Source: Collinsella sp.
GTDB lineage: Bacteria; Actinomycetota; Coriobacteriia; Coriobacteriales; Coriobacteriaceae
Length of the DNA: 5,957 bases
Direction of reading: 5' to 3'
Assembly: GCA_022713905.1 (NCBI GenBank)
Contig: JAIHTM010000169.1
Coordinates: 1 to 5,957, forward strand
Under the pieces are notes generated by a model. The model searched no databases. It was not told where the DNA came from and saw only the letters and a program-made list of their open reading frames with translations. Both the position numbers and the translations under genes were made by a program. Positions 5,900-5,957 of the stretch are shown here, one piece after another (within the stretch, counting starts at the first letter, position 1; each line of letters starts with the position of its first letter).

Positions 5900-5957
5900 C
5901 TAACTCGCCGTCTCCCCGTCGGGCGCCGGCATCTTGACCCTCATCTCGAACGGCATC
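5900..5957 (-). CDS. C-terminal end of an unidentified gene entering from the right edge
   Basis: One minus-strand frame is open from the edge to a TAG at 5900-5902 and encodes the last 18 residues visible, MPFEMRVKMPAPDGETAS. Seventeen of its 18 third-codon bases are G or C, as in the other genes here, while the competing frames are far less biased; this supports real coding sequence. The fragment is too short to assign a family. It would be co-directional with the SNF2 gene, 151 bases upstream of its start. Confidence 0.5.
   Translation of the reverse strand, partial: MPFEMRVKMPAPDGETAS

Noticed and set aside
5880..5908. A perfect TTGACA on the plus strand as a promoter -35 box
   Set aside because: The bases about 17 further on (ACTCGC) are not a -10 box, and no plus-strand gene follows within the window.

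Overview
The window looks like a chromosomal segment from a GC-rich anaerobic or oxygen-sensitive actinobacterium, most plausibly a Coriobacteriia member such as Collinsella. This is inferred from the strong G/C third-codon bias, the small superoxide reductase and the general look of the proteins; no rRNA or other marker gene confirms it. Every gene I can support is on the minus strand, so transcription runs from the right end of the window to the left.

From right to left: (1) the last 18 codons of an unidentified gene entering from the right edge (stop at 5900-5902); (2) a 151-base gap (5749-5899), AT-rich for this genome, holding an unusual set of interleaved inverted repeats just upstream of the next gene; (3) a 1154-residue SWIM zinc-finger SNF2-family ATPase (2284-5748); (4) a 149-base gap (2135-2283) with a GC-rich hairpin and a nested palindrome; (5) a 120-residue one-iron superoxide reductase (desulfoferrodoxin/neelaredoxin family, 1772-2134); (6) a 117-base gap (1655-1771) with a terminator-like hairpin; (7) a nearly complete homologue of glutamine-dependent NAD+ synthetase (1-1654) whose C-terminus leaves the left edge. 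No uninterrupted stretch above 300 bases lacks a gene. No tRNA, rRNA, CRISPR array or insertion sequence was seen, and no promoter could be called confidently.

The most notable protein is the NadE homologue. It keeps the two-domain architecture of the enzyme over at least 551 codons without a stop or frameshift, yet it lacks the catalytic Glu and Cys of the glutaminase domain and the SGGxDS ATP-binding loop of the synthetase domain. It reads as a conserved double pseudoenzyme rather than a working NAD+ synthetase. The second notable item is the leader of the SNF2 gene: a 15-bp inverted repeat is interleaved with copies of an AT-rich motif that can pair with one another, giving mutually exclusive hairpins close to the ribosome binding site.

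The genes have no evident shared pathway. The superoxide reductase is an oxidative-stress enzyme, the SNF2 protein is a DNA/chromatin-type translocase of unknown substrate, and the NadE-like protein may be a regulator or may have a new function. Gaps of 117-151 bases, each with its own structured element, suggest separately controlled units rather than one tight operon.
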